Below, piece by piece: positions 1 through 9,273 of a stretch of 64,000 bases of DNA. The DNA lies in assembly GCA_964019425.1 (NCBI GenBank), contig OZ025814.1:448001-512000 (forward strand). The letters are read 5' to 3'. This DNA is from Flectonema sp. DT1601 (lineage: Eukaryota > Euglenozoa > Diplonemea > Diplonemida > Diplonemidae). Each line of letters starts with the position of its first letter. The stretch's first letter is position 1. The notes below the pieces were generated by a model. That model worked only from the letters and a program-made list of their open reading frames with translations, made no database searches and was not told the origin of the DNA. A program made the position numbers and the translations under genes.

Positions 1-1131
1 CATCTCCTGAATGCAGGTGTTGTTTCCAACGAAGCAGGTCGACATCTTCAACCCCTTTGGAGGGATGTCACAAACAGATGTCTTGATGTTGTTTGGAATC
101 CACTCAACGAAGTAGCTGCTGTTCTTGTTCTGAACGTTCAACATCTGCTCATCAACTTCCTTGGTTGAGATTCTTCCTCTGAACAACTGGGAGGCGGTCA
201 AGTATCTTCCGTGACGTGGGTCAGATGCGCACATCATGTTCTTCGCGTCGAATGACTGCTGAGTGAGCTCAGGAACAGTCAAGGCACGGTACTGCTGGGA
301 TCCTCTTGAGGTCAGAGGAGCGAATCCGACCAAGAAGAAGTGAAGACGTGGGAACGGAATCAAGTTGACGGCCAACTTTCTCAAGTCAGAGTTCAACTGA
401 CCAGGGAATCTGAGGCAGCAGGTGACTCCAGACATGACAGCTGACACCAAGTGGTTCAAGTCTCCGAAGGTTGGAGTGGTCAACTTCAGGGTACGGAAGC
501 AGATGTCGTACAGAGCCTCGTTGTCAATCATCACACACTCGTCGGCGTTCTCAACCAACTGATGGATAGAAAGGGTGGCGTTGTACGGCTCGACAACGGT
601 GTCCGACACCTTTGGTGACGGGATCACGGAGAAGGTGAGCATCATTCTGTCTGGGTACTCCTCTCTCAACTTTGAGATCAAAAGAGTTCCCATACCGGAT
701 CCGGTACCTCCTCCAAGAGAGTGAGCCAACTGGAATCCCTGAAGGCAGTCACAGCTCTCAGCCTCCTTTCTGCAGACGTCGAGAACGCTGTCGATAAGTT
801 CAGCTCCCTCAGTGTAGTGACCCTTGGCCCAGTTGTTACCGGCTCCAGTCTGTCCGAAGACGAAGTTGTCAGGACGGAAGATCTGTCCGTATGGTCCAGC
901 TCTAACGGAGTCCATGGTACCTGGCTCAAGGTCCATTAGGACAGCTCTTGGGACGTATCTTCCTCCAGTGGCCTCGTTGAAGTAGACGTTGATACGCTCC
1001 AACTGAAGGTCGGAGTCTCCCTGGTAGGTACCAGTTGGGTCAACTCCGTGCTCATCAGATACGACTTCCCAGAACTTTGAACCGATCTGGTTACCGCACT
1101 GACCGGCCTGGATGGAAACGATTTCTCTCAT
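1..1131 (-). CDS. Beta-tubulin (3' end outside window)
   Basis: This is the beta subunit of the tubulin heterodimer of cytoplasmic and axonemal microtubules. The frame opens with the invariant MREI autoregulatory tetrapeptide and runs 377 codons without a stop to the window edge, so about 65-70 C-terminal residues are missing from view. The GTP-binding signature GGGTGSGMG, the segment [20 protein letters not shown] and the late motif [10 protein letters not shown] are all intact. No intron interrupts the visible part, and the bases are more GC-rich than the surrounding spacers, as expected of a highly expressed gene. A pyrimidine-rich tract ending in CCAG lies about 15 nt upstream of the ATG and looks like a trans-splice or 5'UTR-intron acceptor. 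Identity is certain. I use no symbol because paralogue numbering cannot be known. Confidence 0.98.
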   Translation of the reverse strand, partial: MREIVSIQAGQCGNQIGSKFWEVVSDEHGVDPTGTYQGDSDLQLERINVYFNEATGGRYVPRAVLMDLEPGTMDSVRAGPYGQIFRPDNFVFGQTGAGNNWAKGHYTEGAELIDSVLDVCRKEAESCDCLQGFQLAHSLGGGTGSGMGTLLISKLREEYPDRMMLTFSVIPSPKVSDTVVEPYNATLSIHQLVENADECVMIDNEALYDICFRTLKLTTPTFGDLNHLVSAVMSGVTCCLRFPGQLNSDLRKLAVNLIPFPRLHFFLVGFAPLTSRGSQQYRALTVPELTQQSFDAKNMMCASDPRHGRYLTASQLFRGRISTKEVDEQMLNVQNKNSSYFVEWIPNNIKTSVCDIPPKGLKMSTCFVGNNTCIQEM

Positions 1132-1282
1132 TTTAGATGAGGTTGTCTGGAACAAGAAAGAATGTTAAGCAAACCTTCGACACAATAACGAACGCTAATA
1201 ACGATAATGTTGTGTAACTAGCATATGAGGCAGATCTTTTTTATTCACTCTACTTACGCTCTAACAAGAGTTGTAAGTAAAA

Positions 1283-2195
1283 CTACACAGTCGGTTCGAA
1301 GTGTGGGTTCACAAATGGATTTGGAGCAGCGACATGGGTACGTCCGGGAGCTGCAATGTGTTGACCACCACCCGGACCCGCGATGGAAACTTTCTTCACC
1401 GCTGCACCCTGAGCGAGTCCACCAGGTCCTGCGATGTGTCCAGTGCTGGCACTAACACTAGCAGCTGTAGACCCACACCTGTTGGATTTTACTTAAATTT
1501 TGACGAAAAGTCTCACTAGGAACGAACAAAAAAGAAAGAAAAAAAACATACCCCATAGGAGAATGCACTGCATCCATCATTTTGTGAACCACCGTGTCGA
1601 AGTTCTTTCCGCTGAAACAGGCCTGCTGCACCATGTTTCCGTCTTTATATTGTTTTCGAAAATAAAAGTGTTGTGTATACTGAGAAAGGGAGGAAAAATA
1701 TACTTTTTTTAAAAAATAAAATTCAAATACGAAAAACAACTGTTTATAAAATTTGTGTACTATAAATGGATTTGTAATTACCCTTTCGTTATATTTTTTT
1801 TTTTTTAAATTTCTCGCCGAGGGCTTAAGATAGTGTTGGCAAGCTTTCTCTATGTTTTTTTTAATTTAGAAATAGCTGTTCTCAATTGTTGGAACTACCT
1901 AGCTGACAATGTGAAGCTGTTTTTTTTTTTTTTTTTTTTTTTTTTCCCCTCAATGGTAGGCACACATATCTGTCTCTATCAACACAGTAAAAACAAAACA
2001 ATCACATACAATATCGTGTGTCAGTGCAGGTGCCGCTGGCTTTGGTGCTGGTGGTGGTGGTGGTGGTGGTGGAGCTACCCAAGCTGACGGAGCCTTCCAT
2101 CCAGTAGGAGGCTTCAAACAACCGGTTGTTGGGCCACCCACAGCTCCATGAATGTCTGCAATGGTGTTACCTGACACACAAACATGGAATGTCAT
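1283..2195 (-). CDS. Small proline/glycine-rich protein, three exons
   Basis: Proposed spliced gene with exons 2010-2195, 1552-1679 and 1283-1478, giving 169 residues. Both donors are GTATGT. The acceptors are CTTTCTCAG and AATCCAACAG, and all phases agree. Exon 1 encodes a segment around HGAVGGPTTGC followed by eight prolines. Exon 2 encodes a compact stretch with two cysteine-flanked positions (QQACFSGKNFDTVVHKMMDA). Exon 3 is a Gly/Ala/Pro-rich tail with repeated AAPG and AGPGG motifs ending at EPTV. I do not recognise the family. The first ATG in the open frame after a poly-T/poly-A run is chosen as start. The in-frame CAG just after it (CTGTGTGTCAG) could instead be another acceptor, in which case there is a further exon upstream. 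It lies between tubulin and the channel gene on the same strand. Confidence 0.6.
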
Positions 2196-2600
2196 TTTTT
2201 TTTTTAAATTAAAGGGGTGTTGTGTAAACTGGATAGAAATGACAATTAACAAGCCAAATTCACAAACTAATCCAAACGTTCTTGTATCGGTAGTACAACA
2301 AAGAAAAGAAGAAGAAGAACAAAAAAAAAAACAGAAAAGATAATAATAATTAAGAAAGACTCCACGACTGCAATAGCGGAGGTTTACTTCTTAGAAACAA
2401 GAATTCTTAGTTTTGTCGGTGAAATCTATTAGGTCAGTAGTAATGTTAAACACAAAGGAAACGAAAGAACACATAAAAATAGAAGAAAAAAAAATATCCA
2501 AAATATAACACAGGCTACTCTAATATATAAATAATGCTGTCAAGCATGTCAGCTTTTGTTAATTTTTTTAAACCAACAGTAAAGTTGATATGTTCATAGT
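2196..2600. other. Spacer without a gene
   Basis: AT-rich spacer between the small three-exon gene and the channel gene. It contains short poly-T and AAG-rich runs and no open frame with coding character on either strand. It probably holds the 3' untranslated region of the channel transcript and the 5' region of the next gene. Confidence 0.5.
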
Positions 2601-5600
2601 CTACTCCTCCTCTTCACGACGGAGTGGGTTCTGCGGTGCTCCGTTGTCGAGCTGCTTTTCTTTTTCCATCTTTGATGCTAAGAGTATCTTCCTTTTATTT
2701 GAGCTGAGTGATCGTTTTCTCGGAGGCTTGTCTCCGATAAACTTAACATCTTCATCAATAAGAACTGCCTTACGAACTCGAATGCTATTCTTTCTCGTCT
2801 TCTCAAGGATGGCAGCAACAGCAGCGAGTTGCCGATTTGCTTTTTCAATTCTGAGTTCCTTCTGTCTGACCCGATTTTCGTCACGTTTGTTGGTCCAAAT
2901 TTCAATGATACGCTTCGCTCCCAATAATTGAGAAAGGTCAAATGAACGATCTCCGAATTTCTGAATATCACTTTCATTCTTATTTTTATAAATGTCTTCC
3001 CTTCGTAATCCTGCAACTCGCATTGCGAAGGCTCTCAAAACGTCAGCATATTCAACCTGATGCTGTCCTTTGTGTCTTCGAGGTTTGTATACAGGAATTG
3101 AAACTGGCAATTGTTTAAAATTTTCAATTAAATTTATCCATTTTTGACTGGAAGGTGATCTAAAAAATAACCTAACAGGTGGTCTCCAGATCGGTTCTGG
3201 TAAACTTTTAGCAATGTCTAAGAAGTCGTCAATATCGATCCTGTTCGTTCTGACACCCGACATTCTGTCAGTTAGCTGTTGCTGGACTGCTATATCCATC
3301 CAACTGTGGTTGAGTGCTTCAAATCCTTGTAATAGATTGCTTTTTTGATTGTGACTGACGGTCACTTGTCGATCCTTCTCAAAATTATGCATCACCACAA
3401 ATATAAACAAATTCATCGTAACGTAGCTTCCAAAAATTATATACGAAATAAAATATGGATAATGGCCCCATTCTTTTCCGCAATTTCCAAGACTAGGTTC
3501 GCAGTCTGGTGGATTTAAAGACGTTCCATCCATCAAACTGGTCCAGCCTTCTGTAGTACCAATTTGATAGAGAAGAAGAACAGCTGAAGGTAACGTTCGG
3601 AAATTGTGACCACCGAGTTTTGGGTTGTCTTTTACGTCTTTGAACATTTCAACTCCGACGACTCCCCAATTAAAGAACACGTACATCATTAGCAATGAAA
3701 TATTACATAACGAGGGAAGGGAACTTAGTAAAGTTTGAAATAACAAGTTTAAGTGTCTGGCTTTTTTTAATAAACGAAAAGCTCTGAAGACTCTCATTAT
3801 TCTAAAACCACCAGTGTTGACACTTTGAACGACAACTCCTAATACTGATAGAGATGTCGACGTAAAGTCAAATCTATTCCAAGCGTCTCCAAAATAATCA
3901 CTCACTCCCATTGCTAACATTTTTAGTATTGCTTCCAGAGAGAACACTACCACAAAGATGTAATTACTTATTGCCAAAAACGAACTGTGATAATCAGGCT
4001 GTCCGAAATGCTCAGATCCCAAAACCGCACAATTTAAAAGAATCGTGATTAAAACAAACTTATCAAAGTACGGATGTAAAACAAAATCGTAACTTGCTGC
4101 TCGGATGATGTTTTTAGGCCTCGCAGGTATATGTTCGATCGAATACAGAGATATAATGCGAGAGTAAGCAGCGTCTTTTGCTTGAGAACGGGTTTGCAGA
4201 GTTTCCATGTCGGAGTTGAACTGATTTATTAAAGATCCCACAAACAGATTGGTACAGAAGAAATTACCAACGACGACGAACGCAACGAAATAAATCGATC
4301 TTTCTGGATGATTATTGTGCTTTGGAACTTCACCTCCGGAATCACCATCGACTGCTCTCCACATCATCGGTGCCCAATTCTCTGTGACTGACAATTCAAA
4401 AAGAGCTACGCTAGCCATACCAATATGATCAAAGTGTACTCTGTAATTACTCCATTGTCTCAAGGCTAATTTAGTTGCATTGGGATCAGTCGCGGTTGGA
4501 GCTGACACATAATAAACACCCGAGCAATTCGTAATATGAGACACAGATGAGTCGTTACAAGCTGCGAATTTTCCTTTAAAAAGCTGAACACCCAAAATTC
4601 CAAAAACCACCCAAACAAACAAACAAACAACACAGATGTATGCAATCTGAGGTAGAGCGCGTAGTAAAGCTTTTACGACTACTGAAAGAGCTTCAAGTCT
4701 GACAAGAAGACGGACAGTTCGAACACAACGAAGTTTACTTGCATACGGAACGCCTATTACATCAGCAAGAAGAGCAGTCGCTATGGTCGCGTCAATTCGA
4801 TTCCAAACATTTTTCCAGTATCTCTTAAATCCTAATACTATTATTTTCGATACCATTTCTAACAAGAATATTAAAACGAAAGTCGCATTCGCAACTTCGA
4901 TTAGAAGTTTTCCACCTGGACGGTCATCGACGTAGTAGTCATCAAGCCCAAGGAATATCGCATTAATAAGAATAATAATAAGCATAGCATCATTAAAATA
5001 CGGATGTAAAATAATCTTAGCCAAGAATACCCTGACAGCATTATCACGTGTGAATAGCATTAGAGATTTCTTACCGAACAAGTCTAGTGAGTATGGATTT
5101 TGTTTGAGATGAATTTTCTCAAAGTCAGAAGATTCCATAGACATAGTCGTTGCAATCGATGACCTTCTCTGCATCTCTTCACTTGTGTATCCACTGCTAA
5201 TATTCGGATCAGAAACTGTCCTACCGTAAGCTGCATTTTCTTCTTGTAAGAAATCTTTATACGTCGGTGGGATACTACTCGGACATAGAACTCCTCCTTC
5301 AGCTAATTTCTGTAAAAAATCTCTTTTCGTCGCATTAGTACGCTGCCACAGTGATATCACGTACTCTCTGGTCTTCTTTGTCGCACAATAGTAGAACAAT
5401 CTCAAATTACCAACTTCTGGTATTTCCAAAACGGATAAGAAATCTGAAGTATTCATTAACTTACGAATTTCCCAAGGAGACGGTTTGTAAGGAGAAAAGC
5501 ATGTCATGTGGTATGATTGTTCATCTTTTTTTGGTGAAGTGATATCGACTTCGTGATGTTCTAAGTTACCAGGGAATGCACCCTCTTCATTTGCTTGTAT

Positions 5601-8207
5601 GGCCAGTAGTTGATTAGTCTCGTCAGAGTTTAGTTCAGTATCGTCTCTTAGATTCACCGGAAGAACCCAAACTTTTTGATCATCTTTCCACCAAAATGGT
5701 CTGCCATGTTTATGAGATATCGAAACTCTCCATCCTCGTGACCAGAATCGTTCAAACGTATGAACAGTTGATGTGAGTTGTTCTTTTGAATTCGATTCTT
5801 TATTTGATGGTTCTTCCTTAGTCGATGCGGATGAAGATGCTGACTCACCACGTTCTGTAGACACCTCCGCAAGAGAATTATTAAACTTCACATGTCTTTG
5901 TAACTCAGTCGGTGCTACCGTCTTTTTTGTTTTTAATACAAATGATTTTTTCGCAGCCTGATCAGCTCCTTTGGTGAAGAAAGCTGTTTCAGCATCGTGT
6001 TCAGAACCTTTAAAATGATCGATCATGATAGCAATAAATAAATTAATAAGCATGAGATTACCAATTACGAATAACGGAATAAAGTATAACACTGACACTG
6101 CTCCGGCATGTTGCATTGCTCGTTGCATGATGGTCGACCAGGTGTCACCAGTGATGACGATAAATACGGTTAGTCCTGCCTCCCAGAGGGATCGAAAATT
6201 TTCACGATTTTCAATAGGAAATGCTTTTTCGAAAATATTTAATCCTAAGATTGCGAATATGAATATCAACAACAACATGAGAAGTAGCAACCAAACAACT
6301 GCTGAGAAGGACCTGGCGATTCTGTCAACCGTCATTTGCAGTGCCTTTATTCTCACCATTAGTCGAAATCCCCTAAACGCCCTAAAAGCAGTAAAGGACG
6401 ACAGATTACTAGTCAACTGAAATATTTCAGGCATTGCCAACAACACTAATGTAAAATCTAAAATATTATAATTATCCCTAAAGTAATTCTTTGGACCGAG
6501 TCCAATTAATTTAAAAGCCATTTCAAAGAAGAATATCCAAGAAGCGAATATATTCGTGTTATCGATAGCTATGAGTAGTTCTTTTGAAGCATTCTGATGG
6601 TCGGTCGCCATCATTAAAACATTTATTACAGTAACTGCTATTAGAGAATTTTTAAAGTATGATGAAGCACAGATTGTTACAAAAGGTCTTCTCCACCACG
6701 GAGGTCGTTTTCCTTCTCCAAATGCAGAAAGTGATTGAGAAGTGTAATCAGATTCTGAAGGAGGATACGATAGGATATCTTCATCATCATTTATTCCATC
6801 GGGTAAGAGTAATTCACCCAAAGCTAAGACACCGACTGTCTGCATGAAGTACACACCACAGTAATTAGCAGCTGTTAGTTTATCTGGAACATATACGTAG
6901 TGGTCTTCCTCTGCACGTTCTTCTTCACGTGTTTCTTGCCATTCAATTTGTTTTACTGTTTCAGTAGTTTCTGTTTTTGGTCCCTGAAACATCGCTAGCA
7001 GTAGTTTTGTTTGTGTTTTTTTACCAGCGGTTTTCGCAGCCATGAGTTTTCCTTCTCTTCGAAGCTGGGCAGTAACTTCCTGATGATGTGTTTTTAACTT
7101 TTCTCTAATGACGTCTCTCTCATTGCCAGAGAGCTCGTAGGGAATTTGTCCACCAGGCGTGATTAACTTTACCGTTGCTGACATTTTTTTCCTTTGAGAC
7201 TCCGTATACACCACTGCTAAAATAGCCAATACTAAATTCAAACAGAAATATCCACCCATGAGGGTTAACAATACGAAATATACCCAGCTGTAAGGTGAAG
7301 AGGCATCTTGTACCATTTTCATATTCTCAGGCCAATCATCGAGTGTTACCACTTTGAAGACGAGTAGCATAGCGTACCAGATGTAATCAAAATTAAAGGT
7401 TTGCTCGGTGTACATGTTTGTTTTTATATCGCATGTGATGTTTAGATTATCAACTGAGCCGCATGTACGAGAACCACAAACAGACGTGTCATTATAAACA
7501 AACGAATATGAAGAACCCATTTCAGCATAGCAGCGTTTGTGTAGGACTCCTTTCCACATTTGGATTCCTAAAATAGCGAAGACGTACATAACAAGAATTA
7601 ACAATCCCAAAACGTCTCTCATCATGGGAATAGCAGCAAAGAGTGTGTTCACAAGAACTCTCATACCACGAATCCGTCTGATTGCCCTTAGAGGACGAAC
7701 AAGTCTAACCAACCTAATAAAATTTAATTTATTTCCCGAAAATATTTCCGAAACGAATCCAAGAAGTACAATTGAAAAATCTCCAACATTCCAAGCGTCT
7801 CTGAGATACGAATTTCGATGCATTGCAAATCCCATAGCGCCTACTTTTAATGCCGCTTCCACGGAGAAAACTGCCAAGAAAATACGATCACCATAAGTGG
7901 CAACATCATGTGTCCAATCGTATTTATTTAAAGAGGGGATTTCCATGATCTCGACAACCACGTTCAACATGATAACGAACAATACTGTCTTATCAAATCT
8001 AGGATGGTCAACAACTGTAACAAAGAATATTCTTACCTTACTCATTCGTCCTATAACAAAACATGGATCCTCAAACATATTGTATTCATTGTTTAAATGA
8101 CGACTTCCACAAACTCTATGGGTGTAGCTATCACGAACATGAGATGTAGTATAAACCCTATTAAACCACAAGCTTGGGGTATCTCCAGCAGTCTTAACCC
8201 CCTCCAT
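2601..8207 (-). CDS. Four-domain voltage-gated cation channel (Cav/Nav-like alpha subunit)
   Basis: An intronless 1868-residue plasma-membrane channel with four six-helix repeats. Voltage-sensing S4 helices are visible at about residues 163-180 (RLVRLVRPLRAIRRIRG), 607-621, 1160-1170 and 1469-1482, each with arginines every third position. The pore loops are TLDDW (D290), TGDTW (D688), SVTENW (E1276) and GTTEGW (E1553). The selectivity ring therefore reads D-D-E-E, consistent with a calcium- or mixed-cation channel rather than a DEKA sodium channel. The long II-III linker (about 735-1060) holds a WW-like segment (W826, FWW 838-840, W847, P850). The C-terminal tail is basic and charged, without a clear EF-hand. 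An acceptor-like pyrimidine tract ending CAAATCAG lies upstream of the ATG. The class is certain; ion preference is inferred. Confidence 0.95.
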   Translation of the reverse strand: MEGVKTAGDTPSLWFNRVYTTSHVRDSYTHRVCGSRHLNNEYNMFEDPCFVIGRMSKVRIFFVTVVDHPRFDKTVLFVIMLNVVVEIMEIPSLNKYDWTHDVATYGDRIFLAVFSVEAALKVGAMGFAMHRNSYLRDAWNVGDFSIVLLGFVSEIFSGNKLNFIRLVRLVRPLRAIRRIRGMRVLVNTLFAAIPMMRDVLGLLILVMYVFAILGIQMWKGVLHKRCYAEMGSSYSFVYNDTSVCGSRTCGSVDNLNITCDIKTNMYTEQTFNFDYIWYAMLLVFKVVTLDDWPENMKMVQDASSPYSWVYFVLLTLMGGYFCLNLVLAILAVVYTESQRKKMSATVKLITPGGQIPYELSGNERDVIREKLKTHHQEVTAQLRREGKLMAAKTAGKKTQTKLLLAMFQGPKTETTETVKQIEWQETREEERAEEDHYVYVPDKLTAANYCGVYFMQTVGVLALGELLLPDGINDDEDILSYPPSESDYTSQSLSAFGEGKRPPWWRRPFVTICASSYFKNSLIAVTVINVLMMATDHQNASKELLIAIDNTNIFASWIFFFEMAFKLIGLGPKNYFRDNYNILDFTLVLLAMPEIFQLTSNLSSFTAFRAFRGFRLMVRIKALQMTVDRIARSFSAVVWLLLLMLLLIFIFAILGLNIFEKAFPIENRENFRSLWEAGLTVFIVITGDTWSTIMQRAMQHAGAVSVLYFIPLFVIGNLMLINLFIAIMIDHFKGSEHDAETAFFTKGADQAAKKSFVLKTKKTVAPTELQRHVKFNNSLAEVSTERGESASSSASTKEEPSNKESNSKEQLTSTVHTFERFWSRGWRVSISHKHGRPFWWKDDQKVWVLPVNLRDDTELNSDETNQLLAIQANEEGAFPGNLEHHEVDITSPKKDEQSYHMTCFSPYKPSPWEIRKLMNTSDFLSVLEIPEVGNLRLFYYCATKKTREYVISLWQRTNATKRDFLQKLAEGGVLCPSSIPPTYKDFLQEENAAYGRTVSDPNISSGYTSEEMQRRSSIATTMSMESSDFEKIHLKQNPYSLDLFGKKSLMLFTRDNAVRVFLAKIILHPYFNDAMLIIILINAIFLGLDDYYVDDRPGGKLLIEVANATFVLIFLLEMVSKIIVLGFKRYWKNVWNRIDATIATALLADVIGVPYASKLRCVRTVRLLVRLEALSVVVKALLRALPQIAYICVVCLFVWVVFGILGVQLFKGKFAACNDSSVSHITNCSGVYYVSAPTATDPNATKLALRQWSNYRVHFDHIGMASVALFELSVTENWAPMMWRAVDGDSGGEVPKHNNHPERSIYFVAFVVVGNFFCTNLFVGSLINQFNSDMETLQTRSQAKDAAYSRIISLYSIEHIPARPKNIIRAASYDFVLHPYFDKFVLITILLNCAVLGSEHFGQPDYHSSFLAISNYIFVVVFSLEAILKMLAMGVSDYFGDAWNRFDFTSTSLSVLGVVVQSVNTGGFRIMRVFRAFRLLKKARHLNLLFQTLLSSLPSLCNISLLMMYVFFNWGVVGVEMFKDVKDNPKLGGHNFRTLPSAVLLLYQIGTTEGWTSLMDGTSLNPPDCEPSLGNCGKEWGHYPYFISYIIFGSYVTMNLFIFVVMHNFEKDRQVTVSHNQKSNLLQGFEALNHSWMDIAVQQQLTDRMSGVRTNRIDIDDFLDIAKSLPEPIWRPPVRLFFRSPSSQKWINLIENFKQLPVSIPVYKPRRHKGQHQVEYADVLRAFAMRVAGLRREDIYKNKNESDIQKFGDRSFDLSQLLGAKRIIEIWTNKRDENRVRQKELRIEKANRQLAAVAAILEKTRKNSIRVRKAVLIDEDVKFIGDKPPRKRSLSSNKRKILLASKMEKEKQLDNGAPQNPLRREEEE

Positions 8208-8569
8208 TTGTTAGTTTTTGATTGGCATACATACTGATTTGAGAAAAGAAAAAAAAAATTTAAATAGAAAGAGTACATGTTATGTAGGACTTGTCATTCG
8301 GTTTCACAAAACAGTGAAACTCAAATATTTCAGAATAAGAGCGATAAGAAGGAAAAAAAATTTTGATTCTTTTTAAACTGGTTTTCGAAAAAAGAATAAA
8401 ATCACAAAATTTATGAACGTTTGGAATTAAAGAAAAATAAAGAGAGAAAGAAAAAAAAAAAACACAACAACTCAACGAGGTCTATTCCTCACTAAAATTG
8501 CCAGTTTTAAAAAAAAGATATAAGAGATTCCCGAGATCCATCCCAGAAAAAAGTTGGTATTAGTTAGTG

Positions 8570-8722
8570 AATATAATTATCAGTCAATCAAAAAAAAGGG
8601 CAAAATTTCGTAGGACAACAAACAAGTTGGTTTCGGGCTAAGATTAAAAACCATCTTTCTTCGGACCATTCCCCTTACCCAGCCCTCTTCAGCGAAGAAA
8701 GCAAGGGGGACACTGCGGTGTC
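8570..8722. repeat. Structured repeat, copy 1
   Basis: A sequence of about 150 bp that recurs at 9065-9248. It carries complementary arms CTTTCTTCG (8655-8663) and CGAAGAAAG (8693-8701), an interleaved pair CCCCTT (8671-8676) and AAGGGG (about 8703-8708), and a terminal hairpin GACACTGCGGTGTC (8709-8722). The interleaving order would permit a pseudoknot if transcribed. Both copies keep all pairing segments. It could be a structural RNA gene and a derived copy, or a short retroposon family. Confidence 0.6.
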
Positions 8723-8731
8723 AGGCCTGTC

Positions 8732-8839
8732 CTACTCATCGCGTTTGCCCTTCTCAGCCAAGGGAACCAGTTGGCATAAGTTAGTTAGTCCAGAGATGAT
8801 GAATGCGGGGTAGCCCACACCAGTAGAGGATCCCATCAT
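8732..8839 (-). other. Short open frame in a GC-richer island, unclear
   Basis: Minus-strand open frame of 35 codons beginning MMGSSTGVGYPAFIISG and ending at TAG. It sits in the only island of this desert with roughly balanced base composition. No acceptor-like motif precedes it and I do not recognise the peptide. It may be an exon of a spliced gene, or part of a non-coding RNA that includes the adjacent structured repeat. Confidence 0.2.
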
Positions 8840-9039
8840 GGAAATTTGTTTTTATAACTTCCATCGGAAGGACTACTTCCCAGCTGTCCACCTTGCCCAA
8901 AGACTACGAGGTTTGAAAACAAAAAACAAACCATCAGAGTTTCCATTCCACACAAAAACCTTCCCTAACACCATGGAGCAGGGTACACAACAATTAGTAA
9001 CACAAACAATTTTTTATCGAAAAGGAGGATATATTGCTT

Positions 9040-9273
9040 TAACATAGTATTGTATCACAGTTAATATAAATGGATATCAGTCAAAAGAAGGGGAGGAGGG
9101 CGGGAAAATTCAATCGAATGCAAAAGTTCGTAGAACAACAAACAAATAATGGTTGGTTTCGGGCTAAAATTAAAAAAATCTTTCTTCGGACCGTTCCCCT
9201 TGCCCAGCCCTCTTCAGCGAAGAAAGTAAGGGGGACACTGCGGTGTCATAACATAGTATTGTATCATAGTTAA
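9040..9273. repeat. Structured repeat, copy 2, flanked by 25-bp direct repeats
   Basis: The second copy of the structured element occupies about 9065-9248. It is bracketed by direct repeats TAACATAGTATTGTATCAYAG at 9040-9064 and 9249-9273, which differ at one position. Direct repeats at both ends of a copied sequence are what target-site duplication by retroposition produces. Copy 1 has no such flanks, so copy 2 may derive from it or from a relative. No poly-A tail is seen at either end. Confidence 0.55.

Noticed and set aside
8620-8660. GGGCTAAGATTAAAAACC resembling the 5' part of U2 snRNA
   Set aside because: The following conserved U2 branch-recognition sequence and Sm site are absent.
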